The notes: a model not told the origin generated them from the letters alone. A stretch of DNA of 64,000 nucleotides from Ectopseudomonas oleovorans (GCF_003052605.1 NZ_QASO01000142.1:1-64000); one strand, 5' to 3'; counted from the first letter of the stretch, positions 43,832 through 52,194 are shown. Program-made: numbers and translations.

Positions 43832-43941
43832 GATGGGCTCGCTGAGACGAAAGTGCGCGCCATTCTAACCGCGACTTCTCTGTCGGCATAAAGATGTGCG
43901 CGGGCTATCTGTAACCTGGCGCTGCTGCGGGAAAGACAGGC

Positions 43942-43976
43942 AAAAAAAACCCCTGACAGTTATCAGGGGTTTTTCA
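43942..43976 (-). terminator. terminator of the cold-shock gene
   Basis: ACCCCTGA and TCAGGGGT pair around CAGTTA with an A8 tract on the plus strand, read as a T tract on the minus strand, 12 bases after the csp stop. Confidence 0.9.
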
Positions 43977-43988
43977 AGGCGGCGGCGA

Positions 43989-44201
43989 TTAGCCCAGGAC
44001 TTGAACCTGGTCAGCCTGCATACCTTTTTGACCTTGCACAGCTACGAAGCTGACTTTCTGGCCTTCTTTCAGGCTCTTGAAGCCATTACCTTCGATCGCG
44101 CGGAAGTGCACGAACAGATCCGGACCGCTTTCGGGAGTGATAAAACCAAAACCTTTCTCGTCGTTAAACCACTTGACGGTACCGTTCTGACGATTCGACA
44201 T
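43989..44201 (-). CDS. cold-shock protein (CspA family)
   Basis: A 70-residue single cold-shock domain that binds single-stranded RNA and DNA as a chaperone. RNP1 KGFGFI and RNP2 LFVHF are both intact in TVKWFNDEKGFGFITPE and DLFVHFRAI. The ATG at 44201 has AAGGA upstream. About 150 bases of upstream sequence without a gene could form the long 5' leader common in csp genes. Confidence 0.95.
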   Translation of the reverse strand: MSNRQNGTVKWFNDEKGFGFITPESGPDLFVHFRAIEGNGFKSLKEGQKVSFVAVQGQKGMQADQVQVLG

Positions 44202-44499
44202 GTCTTTTTCCTTGAAACTAGAGTTGATGACAGCCTCCACATAGATAGAGGGCTGAGACTGGTTGCAAGGAGTAATAGAAGTCGAGCGGGATGTAGCGGA
44301 TCTTGATGATCTGCTGCACCAGAGTCACGATTCACAGCGACCCATGCAAACAGTGGGTTCACTCTACGCTAAGTTTTGCGCAAATGCCAACCCCTGCCGG
44401 CAAGGTCGCCGGCCAGGTTTTGCGGGGGCTGTCCGGGCGCAATACCGGTGTAGCAGTAAGCTGCCCGTGAGTGGCGTCCGGGTTGCTCGGACGCAAACG

Positions 44500-44532
44500 A
44501 AAAAGCCCGTAAGACCAATGTCTTACGGGCTT
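44500..44532 (-). terminator. displaced terminator of tRNA-Leu
   Basis: AAGCCCGTAAGA and TCTTACGGGCTT form a strong stem with an A4 tract on its left (T run on the minus strand). It lies just beyond the left att repeat, so before integration it was directly downstream of the tRNA-Leu gene now at 55318-55402. Inference from the att geometry. Confidence 0.75.
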
Positions 44533-44541
44533 CTTGTATCG

Positions 44542-44564
44542 TGGTGCCCGGGGGAGACTCGAAC
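44542..44564. repeat. attachment site, left copy (remnant of tRNA-Leu 3' end)
   Basis: TGGTGCCCGGGGGAGACTCG, then AAC, repeats the 3' end of the tRNA-Leu gene (55318-55341) with one C fewer; 18 bases are identical (44547-44564 and 55324-55341). It marks the left boundary of the integrated element. Confidence 0.85.
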
Positions 44565-44689
44565 ATGTCTGGATATTCGGGGCTTTCAGGTGTCTTGATG
44601 GTTAAGGCATACAGGCTGGCATACACGCTGCCATCTGCTGGGGGTGTTTTGGGTGTTTTTTGAACAGTGCCAGCCAATGGTGAGGGCTG

Positions 44690-45061
44690 TCACAGTTCAA
44701 CCCAGCCGTCTTCCATCTCCCTCAGTCGCTCGCCAGTGGCCTTGTCCGTCACCTTGGTTACAAACAGGTTGAGCATGCCGCCCTCTGCGGCTTCGTCGAA
44801 CTCGCCAGACTCGATGTAGCGGACAGCGCTTTCAATGTCGGCGTCTTCACTAAGGCTTGCCAGCCATCGGCACGGCTCGCCTCTGGGGTGGCCGGGCGGT
44901 AGCACGGCCACCCGTGATAGGTCGTCAGTGCGCCATGCCATGTAGTGACCAGTTGACGCCTTCGCAAAGGTGGCGCGGTCGAACCACTTATCGGCCTTGG
45001 TGTCGCTCCCACTCATCAGGTAGGCCAGGCGTATGCGGTAGCCCTTGAAGATCGTGGCCAT
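44690..45061 (-). CDS. hypothetical protein of the integrative element
   Basis: A 123-residue protein with no recognised domain. It starts MATIFKGYRIRLAYLMSGSD, has a central tryptophan-rich WFDRATFAKASTGHYMAWR segment and an acidic C-terminus. It is the most distal gene of the leftward operon, nearest the left att, a position where satellites often keep accessory cargo. GGAGTGC upstream of the ATG could be its ribosome binding site. Confidence 0.6.
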   Translation of the reverse strand: MATIFKGYRIRLAYLMSGSDTKADKWFDRATFAKASTGHYMAWRTDDLSRVAVLPPGHPRGEPCRWLASLSEDADIESAVRYIESGEFDEAAEGGMLNLFVTKVTDKATGERLREMEDGWVEL

Positions 45062-45102
45062 GGTCGCCGCACTCCTTTCTGGTCTGCGTGGATATTCGCC
45101 TA

Positions 45103-45681
45103 TTAACCACGCGCCAGGATAGCCCCCAGCATGCCCATAAAGCGGGCGTCTGCTTGCTTGACTCGCTCCAACTTCCTGGCGAACGTTAGCCCGTGCATGC
45201 CTTTGGGCTTCTCTATCCGTTCCGCGCCAAGCATGAGCGGGCCTTCGTTGACTCCGACTGCCTTCCTCAGCAATAGCGAACGATCAAGCGCGGCGCTGGT
45301 CTTGCTGGCTTGCTGGCTCGCGTAGTTCAGACAGTGGCACTGCCTACAGGCGAACAGGTCGCGCAAGTACAGCCGGGCGACACGGCGACTACAGCATGGG
45401 CAAAGGAACCACGCCCGCGTGCCGCCGAGGTGACACGGCGTCCGGGCAATAGTGACGCGGTAGTCCCTCAGCTCGGCGCCGGTCGCGGTCGCAACCCGGT
45501 AGCGCAGTCGCAGGCAATCAGCGGCCACAACTTCAAAGCACACCTGCCCGGCCTGCTTGCCGCTGCGCAGCCATTGCCATGTTCCACGCCCACCTACTAC
45601 CAGCACGCCAGCCCTGTGCAGGGATCGCACGTCCAGGTTCAGGCGAGTCTCTACCGTCCCTTTCTCCCGCTGCCTGCTCAT
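45103..45681 (-). CDS. zinc-ribbon protein of the integrative element
   Basis: A 192-residue protein. A treble CxxC pair is visible in WFLCPCCSRRVARLYLRD followed by FACRQCHCLNYASQ, a zinc-ribbon pattern. The N-terminal part is beta-rich (RLNLDVRSLHRAGVL, RLRYRVATATGAELRDYRV) and the C-terminus is basic. Proteins of this layout occur in phages and satellites; nucleic-acid binding is likely, but no function is established. Confidence 0.6.
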   Translation of the reverse strand: MSRQREKGTVETRLNLDVRSLHRAGVLVVGGRGTWQWLRSGKQAGQVCFEVVAADCLRLRYRVATATGAELRDYRVTIARTPCHLGGTRAWFLCPCCSRRVARLYLRDLFACRQCHCLNYASQQASKTSAALDRSLLLRKAVGVNEGPLMLGAERIEKPKGMHGLTFARKLERVKQADARFMGMLGAILARG

Positions 45682-45742
45682 TGCTAACCTAAATCAATTG
45701 GGAATCTCACCGTTCTTCAGCGGTTAGGATGGTTTCTTGCTG

Positions 45743-45916
45743 TCACTGAAAACCATCGGCAATCCGTTGCATCTCGGCCAACTCGGCCAGTGCTTCGGCG
45801 GTTAGTCGGGCCTTCGCCTCAAGGTAGCAAAGCTGTGATATGGCGTGCGCCTGGCGATTGATCAGCCTCTTCCGGGCTGCGCTCAGGGTCAGCGACTTGC
45901 GGCGTCGGGGTGGCAT
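45743..45916 (-). CDS. small basic protein (57 residues)
   Basis: The frame starts MPPRRRKSLTLSAARKRL and ends EMQRIADGFQ, a basic N-terminus with an amphipathic helix. TGGAG precedes the ATG by 6 bases, and the gene begins 3 bases after the XRE-type gene stop, so it belongs to the same operon. No known function; the good ribosome binding site and spacing support it as real. Confidence 0.55.
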   Translation of the reverse strand: MPPRRRKSLTLSAARKRLINRQAHAISQLCYLEAKARLTAEALAELAEMQRIADGFQ

Positions 45917-45919
45917 AAA

Positions 45920-46567
45920 TCACTCCAGAATCAAATTGAACTGCAAGGTATCCAGCCGTGCCATGGAAGCCTCCAGGTGGAGTTGTTTAAGGGATCGCAC
46001 GGCGGTGCGGGCAGTTGATGCAGCTTGCTCGGTAGCGCTTGCCCAGCGCGAACCACCACGAACCTCTTGCCATTCTTCGGACTGCTCGACTCTGGCGCGG
46101 GCTCGGTCTGCCTCGGTTATCTGCTCAGCCATCAGCCCCACAAGCCGCTCCACCGTAACGACACGCTGGCGCAGCCCGCAAAGCGCTACGGCGTCGCGCA
46201 AGCGCTGGCGCTCGGTGTCTGCCAGCATCAAAGCGTTCAGCTCGCGCAAGGCGGCATGATCCACGTCGCTGCGCTCCATGGTTTCGGTATTGCCCAGCAG
46301 GTAATCAATTGATACGTCATACAGGCGAGCACTGCGCTTGATGACCCAGATAGGAATCTGGGAAGAGTCTTTGCCGCCTTCGATCTTGGCGAGCTTGGAG
46401 CTATTGGAGTAACCAAGCTGTTTGGCGGCGTAAACCTGGCTCATACCGGCAAACTCGCGTGCTTCTCGCAGGCGAGCGCCTACAGCCTTTGCCAAAACGG
46501 CTTGTTCCTGGCGGGTTGGCAACTTTCCCAAGGAGGCGCAGCGAATACCGCTGTAGTCGTCAGGCAT
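45920..46567 (-). CDS. XRE-family helix-turn-helix protein
   Basis: A 215-residue protein with a Cro/C1-type domain at about residues 25-95: LREAREFAGMSQVYAAKQLG and YSNSSKLAKIEGGK (recognition helix), then WVIKRSARLYDVSIDYLLGN. The C-terminal 110 residues are helical and arginine-rich. It is likely a repressor or regulator of the element. It overlaps the upstream small gene by 8 bases. Confidence 0.75.
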   Translation of the reverse strand: MPDDYSGIRCASLGKLPTRQEQAVLAKAVGARLREAREFAGMSQVYAAKQLGYSNSSKLAKIEGGKDSSQIPIWVIKRSARLYDVSIDYLLGNTETMERSDVDHAALRELNALMLADTERQRLRDAVALCGLRQRVVTVERLVGLMAEQITEADRARARVEQSEEWQEVRGGSRWASATEQAASTARTAVRSLKQLHLEASMARLDTLQFNLILE

Positions 46568-46751
46568 TGCCCGCTCCCGCTTGGGTGCCGCCTATAGAAA
46601 AGATCAGCGGACGTTTCTCGGCCAAAGCGATCAGCGCAACAATGGCGCCAACGTCACCGGCATCGGCAGCAGCGCGAAGCTCCAGCCAATAGCGGCGTAA
46701 TTCACCAGCCCCCGGACAAGATCGAGGGCCACGGGTTACGGGTTTCTTCAT
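46560..46751 (-). CDS. small hypothetical protein (63 residues)
   Basis: Basic N-terminus (MKKPVTRGPRS) and an alanine-rich helix with the pattern ELRAAADAGDVGAIVALIAL. GGAG lies 6 bases before the ATG. It overlaps the XRE gene by 8 bases, consistent with coupling. No homology recognised. Confidence 0.5.
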   Translation of the reverse strand: MKKPVTRGPRSCPGAGELRRYWLELRAAADAGDVGAIVALIALAEKRPLIFSIGGTQAGAGNA

Positions 46752-46805
46752 GGATGGCTCCTTGGCTCGGGACAGGCGAGCCGTTTCGGCGGCTCGCCTT
46801 GTTCG

Positions 46806-47402
46806 TCAGGCTGCGCTGTTCGTTTCGGGGTAGACGTGGCGCACCAGCGCGGCGGAACTTTTCATCAGTGACGCGGTTTCGGTCATGAGCGCGGGCATGG
46901 CTTCATGCTCGTCCTTCAAGCGCCGAATATCGTCCAATGTCGGGCGGGCAGATGACTGGGCAATCTCCAGCGGGACGCCCTCATCAACCAACATGCGCAC
47001 CTTGGTGTCGCGTGCCATTTCGGCCTGCTGAATTGCGCTCTGTAGCGTCTTGCACTTCGCGCCGTGATCCAGGTTTTTCCGTACTTGTGCCGAACGGGCG
47101 TCATGCAGGCGGGCATCCTCGCGCAGTCGCGCCTTGCCGGCTCGGAGCGCCTCCTTTGCCTTCGTGCTGATATCCAGGCGACAAGTAACGTCTGCCAGCT
47201 CGGCACGGGCTGCGGCCAGCGCGTCACGCTCGCTACCGTGCTGCTGAACAGCCGCAACCCATTGCGCAGCGGTGTCGATTCGGAGCATTTGCAGGGTGGT
47301 CTGTTGAATGCGGTTGGTGATCGATGTGAACTCGTCGGGGCAAGCCGTTGCCAGGTCTACCCGTTGGGCGTCGGCCAAAAGTTGCTGTGGATCGGTGCTC
47401 AT
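46806..47402 (-). CDS. hypothetical coiled-coil protein
   Basis: A 198-residue largely helical protein. Coiled-coil stretches run from about residue 50 to 125 (ERDALAAARAELADVTCRL, KAKEALRAGKARLREDARLH). No recognised domain. Its position between the XRE gene and the primase module suggests an element-specific accessory function. The 194 bases on its upstream side hold no convincing gene. Confidence 0.55.
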   Translation of the reverse strand: MSTDPQQLLADAQRVDLATACPDEFTSITNRIQQTTLQMLRIDTAAQWVAAVQQHGSERDALAAARAELADVTCRLDISTKAKEALRAGKARLREDARLHDARSAQVRKNLDHGAKCKTLQSAIQQAEMARDTKVRMLVDEGVPLEIAQSSARPTLDDIRRLKDEHEAMPALMTETASLMKSSAALVRHVYPETNSAA

Positions 47403-47596
47403 GGTCTTCCCTTGTTGGTGGTGTGAACGGCGCCGGCATTCAGCTCGGCATGGATTTGATTTGCCTGCCGAGTCAAGCGCTGGCGTTGCGGCAGTGAGGC
47501 AGTACGGGGCGCGGTATGGGCCTCGGGTGATTGACGGGGTTCATGGTGGCGAAGGTAAGCGGGGCCGCTTCTGTGGATTTTCCAACTTAAGGCGAA

Positions 47597-47953
47597 TTAA
47601 GCCGATTTAGGCTCTTTTAATGGCTCACAGGAAAGGGGCGGCTCCATTGGTTCGTTGTCGTATTGATCGCGCAGGGTTACGCCATTGGCGCAGTAGCGGC
47701 CAGCCGGCGCATAGCAGGCGCGGCAGGCCATCAGGTGGTTTATGTATCGGTCACGGCGCTGGCGCCATTCAGGCGTTGCCGTGGCGGCAGTGAGGATAAA
47801 CCCGCGTTGCTCGCCATCGAGAGCGCTCTGAGGTGCTGGCGCCGGGGTTGGTGGTGGTGGTGGTGCGACGGTCACCAGGGCGGGGCGGTCAGGGTGGCCA
47901 CCAGCGGGCTGCGAGTCCATACGCTCGAACAGGTCGGCAAGTAGGCGACTCAT
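47597..47953 (-). CDS. hypothetical protein with cysteine cluster
   Basis: A 118-residue protein with a proline-rich stretch at 30-42 and a C-terminal CRACYAPAGRYCANG cluster that could bind zinc or iron. WRQRRDRYINHLMACRACYA resembles small proteins seen next to primase genes in Pseudomonas satellites, as I recall them. It overlaps the upstream frame by 4 bases. Confidence 0.55.
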   Translation of the reverse strand: MSRLLADLFERMDSQPAGGHPDRPALVTVAPPPPPTPAPAPQSALDGEQRGFILTAATATPEWRQRRDRYINHLMACRACYAPAGRYCANGVTLRDQYDNEPMEPPLSCEPLKEPKSA

Positions 47954-48273
47954 GCGCTCGCCCTCTTGCTCAGATACACGTCTATATACGTCTGAATTTT
48001 CGCGGGAACGGTGGGAATGTGGGAAAAGCCAGTAACCATGCGGGTTACAGGCCGGGGAACTGTTCCCAACTTGTTTTGGAGTGGGAACAAACCAGCGTAT
48101 TCAGGAATAAGAGAGGCTGCTTTTATACTCACAACATGAAGTGTGTTCCCACTGTTCTCACTTCTCTTTATAGAGCGGGAACGCTTGCAGGCCGCGCCAT
48201 TGCTGGCCGTTCCCGCCGTTCCCACCGTTCCCACAGATTTCAGGTTCCTGTATGCGTGTAGTTGCTCATTCAT
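47950..48273 (-). CDS. possible protein overlapping the candidate origin
   Basis: A 107-residue frame with VGTVGTAGTAS repeats that simply translate the GGGAAC-type DNA repeats, then an unremarkable tail. Its start overlaps the end of the DUF927 gene and its stop overlaps the next gene, so it may be translated. The repeat-driven sequence suggests the DNA may matter more than the protein. Confidence 0.35.
   Translation of the reverse strand: MNEQLHAYRNLKSVGTVGTAGTASNGAACKRSRSIKRSENSGNTLHVVSIKAASLIPEYAGLFPLQNKLGTVPRPVTRMVTGFSHIPTVPAKIQTYIDVYLSKRASA
48002..48233. other. candidate replication origin: GGGAAC iterons
   Basis: Eight perfect GGGAAC/GTTCCC hexamers lie in 230 bp, at 48004, 48055, 48062, 48083, 48145, 48177, 48209, 48218 and 48227 (the last three in a 9-base tandem CCGTTCCCR), with 48055-48067 forming a facing pair; counting starts gives nine sites. 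They sit directly downstream of the primase/DUF927 genes, where P4-type elements carry iterons for their own primase-helicase. Function inferred. Confidence 0.5.
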
Positions 48274-50068
48274 GGGGCGCCCCTTCGCCGGCCAGGCGCT
48301 CGGGGTCGATCACATACAGGTTGACGGAGCCGCCACCAGGCAGACGATATTTCTTGGTGTAGCGCTTGGCGTCAGTGTCGCGCTTGGCGAGCGCCCCGGC
48401 GGTGTCCAGGGCTTTGCCGATGCGCGTCAGGCCAAAGCCGGTGGCGGCCTCTTGCAAGCCTGAACGATTGAACAGGTAGAGGCGGCGTTGCTGGTCAATC
48501 TTCCAATACCCGGCGCGGTCACGAACGATGCCGGTCGAATCACTCGCGTCCAGGTCAGAGAACCGACTATCGCCATGGCGCTCGATAAAGCTGGCGATGC
48601 TGCCCAGGATTTGCCGGTCTTCGGCGTTGCCGCTGCCGACACGTTCCAGCCATTCGCGGTACAGGGTCAGGCTGTCGGCCAGGCTGGCGCCTACCGGCCA
48701 GGGCAGCAGGCCGTAGGCAATGGCCATCTCACCAGCCAGGGCAATGACTGCGAAGCGATCCGCCACGCGGCCAGCTTGGGCGTTATCGACAATGAACCGG
48801 GCGCGCACCTTGGCGAAGTCTTCCAGCAGGCCGGCGCGGTCGTCTCCAGCCGTCAGCCGCTCAACGAATGCCGTGCCCAGGTGGCCATAGTTCTGCCCTG
48901 CCGCCACTGTCAGGGCGCGGTGGAAGTCTTCGCCGGTCATGCCGTGCAGATCATCGAAGGCGCGGTACTCCCGCGTGCCGGCGTCCACGTCCACCATGCG
49001 CAGCTCGGCGCCAGCATGGGCCGGGTTGCCGGCAATGGCGGCGTGCTCCGATAGCGAGCGCTCGCCACTGGAAAGGGTCAGCAGGCGCCAGGACAGTTTG
49101 GCGCGGCCCTCTCGTTCGCGGGTCATGGTGCCTTTACCCTGGCCGTTCGCCAGCGCGTATGCCATTTCTTGCACCTGCTTGGGGTTGGCTCGCTTGATTT
49201 CGTCCAGCGGTAGCAGGGTGTCGTTACGCCCTGCCGCTTCAATCTCAAGCCCGCCTTTGCTCATATCCCAACTGGCAGCGAATACCCCAGGGTTGCCCCA
49301 GGCTGAGGCGCCGACCAACTGCGCCAGTGACTTGCCGCTGGAGCTGTCGCCTATCAGGTGGACGCCGCCACCATTCACCCCCACCAGGCTCAGCAGCGGG
49401 CCAGCCAGCGCGCAGCCTATGGCCAGGGTAAGGACTGGGTTGCCCACGCAATACGCAGCTACCTGGCTCTGCCACGCCTCAAGCGAGCCGCCAACCGTGT
49501 ACAGGTTCAGCGCTCGCCCGCTGCTCTGGTAGCGCACACCTTCGCCACCAATCACGCGCCCCGGCAGGACGAAAGCCCCGGACTCGTGCCAGCCTGGCCG
49601 GTTGGTGGTGGCCACGGTCTGGCGCGGCTCCTGCTCCAGCAGGTACTCCATGAAGGCGCAGCGCTTGCGCTGGCTGATTACCGCGCCCATGGCGAACAGG
49701 GTTCGGCGGGCGTCCTCGCCACTGCCGCCGAACACCTCCATAGGCATAACCCATTCGCGCATACCTCCATGCGTCACCAGGCGCAGCAGTCGGCCCTCGC
49801 TACCATCGTCGCTGTTCAGGGTGCGCGCCTCAACAAATACCGGCGAAGCGATCCATTCATCCACCAATGCCGGCTGCTTGTCCTCGTCGTCGCCCTCGGT
49901 CGCGCCCTTGGTGGTGTGGCGATAAACACCAGGCTTAAGGCGGCGCCCCTTCTCGTTTTGCACCCACGATTCGTACACCCCCCAACATGGGCGCTCGGGA
50001 TTGATGGTCGGCGGCTCTGGCTTGCTGGCCAGGGCGACCATGGGCTTTGCAGGTTCGGGCTTGCTCAT
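48266..50068 (-). CDS. DUF927-domain helicase-like ATPase
   Basis: A 600-residue protein matching the DUF927 group of superfamily 3-like helicases in phage and plasmid replication modules. Walker A GDSSSGKS is at 240-247 (K246), Walker B-like LLPLDEIKRANP follows about 60 residues later, and a sensor region lies around LTLSSGERSLSEHAA. The last 120 residues form a winged-helix-like tail. The ATG at 50068 overlaps the primase gene by 4 bases. It probably unwinds the element's origin. Confidence 0.82.
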   Translation of the reverse strand: MSKPEPAKPMVALASKPEPPTINPERPCWGVYESWVQNEKGRRLKPGVYRHTTKGATEGDDEDKQPALVDEWIASPVFVEARTLNSDDGSEGRLLRLVTHGGMREWVMPMEVFGGSGEDARRTLFAMGAVISQRKRCAFMEYLLEQEPRQTVATTNRPGWHESGAFVLPGRVIGGEGVRYQSSGRALNLYTVGGSLEAWQSQVAAYCVGNPVLTLAIGCALAGPLLSLVGVNGGGVHLIGDSSSGKSLAQLVGASAWGNPGVFAASWDMSKGGLEIEAAGRNDTLLPLDEIKRANPKQVQEMAYALANGQGKGTMTREREGRAKLSWRLLTLSSGERSLSEHAAIAGNPAHAGAELRMVDVDAGTREYRAFDDLHGMTGEDFHRALTVAAGQNYGHLGTAFVERLTAGDDRAGLLEDFAKVRARFIVDNAQAGRVADRFAVIALAGEMAIAYGLLPWPVGASLADSLTLYREWLERVGSGNAEDRQILGSIASFIERHGDSRFSDLDASDSTGIVRDRAGYWKIDQQRRLYLFNRSGLQEAATGFGLTRIGKALDTAGALAKRDTDAKRYTKKYRLPGGGSVNLYVIDPERLAGEGAPHE

Positions 50069-50940
50069 TGTTGGGACTCCAGCCATTGGCGCAGGTCGTT
50101 GTAGTCGGAAAGGTTCGGCGGCGCGTCGTCCGGCCACTCGGGGAACACCACTTGCCCACCGACCGCCACAGCGGCGGCATTGGCTGCGGTGCGGCCTGGA
50201 TTGCCCTCGGTCTGGCGGTCGTCGTCGCCGGCGAAGATAAACACGGCTTCCGGGTGGCGGCGTTGCAGGTGGCGACCAGCCTCCAGCAGATTGCCGGCAT
50301 TCATTGCGCAGGCGACCGGGTGGCCCGTTTCAGCGTGAAGCGTGGCGCCGGTTGCCCAGCCTTCGCAGACGTACAGCGGTTGGCCTGGCTCCAGTGTGCC
50401 GATGGGCGAATAGCAGCCCTTTACCCGTCCACCAGAAAGGAATCGCTTTTGCCCATCGGCGCCGATGCGTTGCAGGTTCACCAGCTCCCCGCCGTGGTAC
50501 AGCGGCACCAGCAGCACGTCACCCTGCTGGCGCAGGTTGTACGGGCGGCAGCCCTTGGCGGTCAGGTAGGGGTGGCCCGGATCGGCGCGGCGGGCGTCGC
50601 GCCACAGCCGGGCGGCGTACTCGGCGGCGGCTTGCTGGCGCTGGTGCTGGTCGGCTTCGCGCTGGCGCCTGGCCTGCTCGATGCGCTGGCGCACCTGCTC
50701 GGCCTCCAGCGGGTTGGCCGGCTCCCGGCTGCTCCAGGTGTGCGAGGCGCCAGCCTTCCAACTGCCGAAACAGCCCGAGGCGATACCGTCGGGATACAGC
50801 ACATACCAGCCGTTTTGCGTGCCGGCCTTGTCGCCTGGCACATGGAAGCGGCGCAGGGTGCCGTCAGGCACGGGCACCCACTCAAGCGGGCCATAGCTGG
50901 CTTGCATAGCGTCGCGGAACTGAAACACGGGGTCAGTCAT
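50065..50940 (-). CDS. Toprim-domain primase
   Basis: A 291-residue primase. The N-terminal domain (FHVPGDKAGTQNGWYVLYPD, IASGCFGSWKAG) is typical of P4-alpha-like DUF3854/Toprim primases. The catalytic Toprim has E193 in YVCEGWATGAT and D239/D241 in FAGDDDRQ. With the DUF927 ATPase it splits the functions that P4 alpha combines in one protein. It overlaps both neighbours. Confidence 0.83.
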   Translation of the reverse strand: MTDPVFQFRDAMQASYGPLEWVPVPDGTLRRFHVPGDKAGTQNGWYVLYPDGIASGCFGSWKAGASHTWSSREPANPLEAEQVRQRIEQARRQREADQHQRQQAAAEYAARLWRDARRADPGHPYLTAKGCRPYNLRQQGDVLLVPLYHGGELVNLQRIGADGQKRFLSGGRVKGCYSPIGTLEPGQPLYVCEGWATGATLHAETGHPVACAMNAGNLLEAGRHLQRRHPEAVFIFAGDDDRQTEGNPGRTAANAAAVAVGGQVVFPEWPDDAPPNLSDYNDLRQWLESQQ

Positions 50941-51214
50941 GCCTCACCCCCTGGCGATCCATGAAGGCGCGGACGGTGCGCCCGTGGGCCTCGGCACGGA
51001 TGCGGGTCAGGTCATCCATGCAATCGTGCGGGCGCGCCTCTACCACGGCGCCAGCGCTGCGGATGGCGATCAGCCCCAACTCTGCATCGGCCTGGCTCAG
51101 GAACGGGCCGAACAGCGGGCGGGGCGCCTTCGGGTGGGTGACGAAATACAGGGTTTCGGCTTTCTCCAGGCAAGCCGAACCCATCGGCGCATGGGCGCCG
51201 TTTTTCGTATGCAT
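50933..51214 (-). CDS. hypothetical protein (93 residues)
   Basis: Starts MHTKNGAHAPMGSACLEKAE and contains ETLYFVTHPKAPRPLFGPFL followed by an ADAELGLIAIRSAG helix, which looks like a small strand-helix fold. It overlaps the primase start by 8 bases. No known function. Confidence 0.55.
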   Translation of the reverse strand: MHTKNGAHAPMGSACLEKAETLYFVTHPKAPRPLFGPFLSQADAELGLIAIRSAGAVVEARPHDCMDDLTRIRAEAHGRTVRAFMDRQGVRHD

Positions 51215-51219
51215 GGTGG

Positions 51220-51570
51220 TTACTCCTGCTTGGCGGTTGGCCAGAAGCCGGTGGCGGCCAGGAAAGCGTGGCCGGGATGCTCGGCTTCGCGTACCTCGAT
51301 CACCTGGCGCTTGATGGCGTGCGTTTGCTGCTCGGCCTGCTCATGCTCAGTCGGGCGCAGATCGACACGAACTATGCAGACCAGGGCGGCGGGCAGTGCG
51401 TCGCGGATCATGCCGGCCAGCTCAAGCGCCAGCCCGCCGATGGTCAGCGGTGGCAGTTCGCGGCGGCGTCCGTTGCTTGGGTGGCAGACGGTGACAACAT
51501 GCCCGAGGGTGGTTGCAGTGCTTTGCAGGCGGTCGCCTTGCTCGATGGCGAGGGGGATAAGGTCACGCAT
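51220..51570 (-). CDS. hypothetical protein (116 residues)
   Basis: No recognised domain. Contains GHVVTVCHPSNGRRRELPPL and ALVCIVRVDLRPTEHEQAEQ; mixed strand-helix content. It overlaps the upstream gene by 8 bases within the replication operon. Confidence 0.5.
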   Translation of the reverse strand: MRDLIPLAIEQGDRLQSTATTLGHVVTVCHPSNGRRRELPPLTIGGLALELAGMIRDALPAALVCIVRVDLRPTEHEQAEQQTHAIKRQVIEVREAEHPGHAFLAATGFWPTAKQE

Positions 51571-51850
51571 GGTCGGCCTCCGTCGCGTAGTCGAGTTGGG
51601 CAGCCAGTTCGGCGGCTTGTTCTGCCAGGTATTCGCGCCAGTCGGTCGCAGCGTTAAGGCCCAGGTCTGAAAGGTGACGGGTATCCATTAGCCCGCTGCG
51701 GATACCCTCGCTCAGCTCAGCGAATGCTGCCGGGTAGGCTTTGCGGATGGCGCGCAGGGTGGCGGCGAGCATGTCCAGATGCTCGCAGGTGGCCGTCAGC
51801 AGATCGATGGCATCCTGTGCCACGTTGGCGGCGGTTGGGGCTTGGCTCAT
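51563..51850 (-). CDS. hypothetical helical protein (95 residues)
   Basis: Acidic and alanine-rich with predicted helices (AQDAIDLLTATCEHLDMLAA, WREYLAEQAAELAAQLDYAT). Overlaps both neighbours by 4-8 bases. No known function. Confidence 0.5.
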   Translation of the reverse strand: MSQAPTAANVAQDAIDLLTATCEHLDMLAATLRAIRKAYPAAFAELSEGIRSGLMDTRHLSDLGLNAATDWREYLAEQAAELAAQLDYATEADHA

Positions 51851-52134
51851 TGCACACCCCCTACGGCTTCCAGTGCTGCCAGGCTCTGGCAGGCAGCGCG
51901 GTAGCTGGCAGCGAAGGCCAGCACGGCGTCACCTTGGCAAACGCGCCACATGCCGCCAACAGGGCGAATCTGCAAGGCGCCGGCATTAGCACGGGCCTCG
52001 ATTTCACGGGCACGGGCCATGGCTGCGTCGTAGCGAGCCAGGCGGACGGACAGGGACGAATCAGAACGCAGCGCGGCGAAGGCGCGGGCCTTCCAGGCGG
52101 CGGCATGGGTGGACGGATTGCGGGTGGTTTGCAT
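51847..52134 (-). CDS. hypothetical protein, first gene after the immunity leader
   Basis: A 95-residue basic helical protein beginning MQTTRNPSTHAAAWKARAFA. The ATG at 52134 is chosen because AGGAG sits 9 bases upstream, just outside the target-C hairpin. The open frame extends to 52416, but that part is leader RNA. In P4-type systems the gene after the leader is the one silenced by immunity; expression here probably depends on antitermination at the leader. Confidence 0.55.
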   Translation of the reverse strand: MQTTRNPSTHAAAWKARAFAALRSDSSLSVRLARYDAAMARAREIEARANAGALQIRPVGGMWRVCQGDAVLAFAASYRAACQSLAALEAVGGVQ

Positions 52135-52157
52135 GGGTGGTGCTCCTTTTGCTGGGG

Positions 52158-52194
52158 AGCTACCGGAATCACTTCCACATGATTGGCGGTAGCT
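52158..52194 (-). promoter_or_regulatory. target hairpin (seqC-like) in the immunity leader
   Basis: AGCTACCG and CGGTAGCT form an 8-bp stem; the 21-base loop presents UGUGGAAG (52172-52179 on the minus strand). This is exactly complementary to the unpaired junction of the neighbouring antisense RNA. It lies just before the ribosome binding site of the 52134 gene. Confidence 0.65.

Noticed and set aside
44369..44677. 102-residue minus-strand frame across the left att site
   Set aside because: It spans the integration joint and the displaced tRNA terminator, so it is a chance frame.
48002..48240. CRISPR-like array from the GTTCCC repeats
   Set aside because: Units are only 6-9 bases, in both orientations and unevenly spaced; no cas genes are nearby. 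Iterons fit better.
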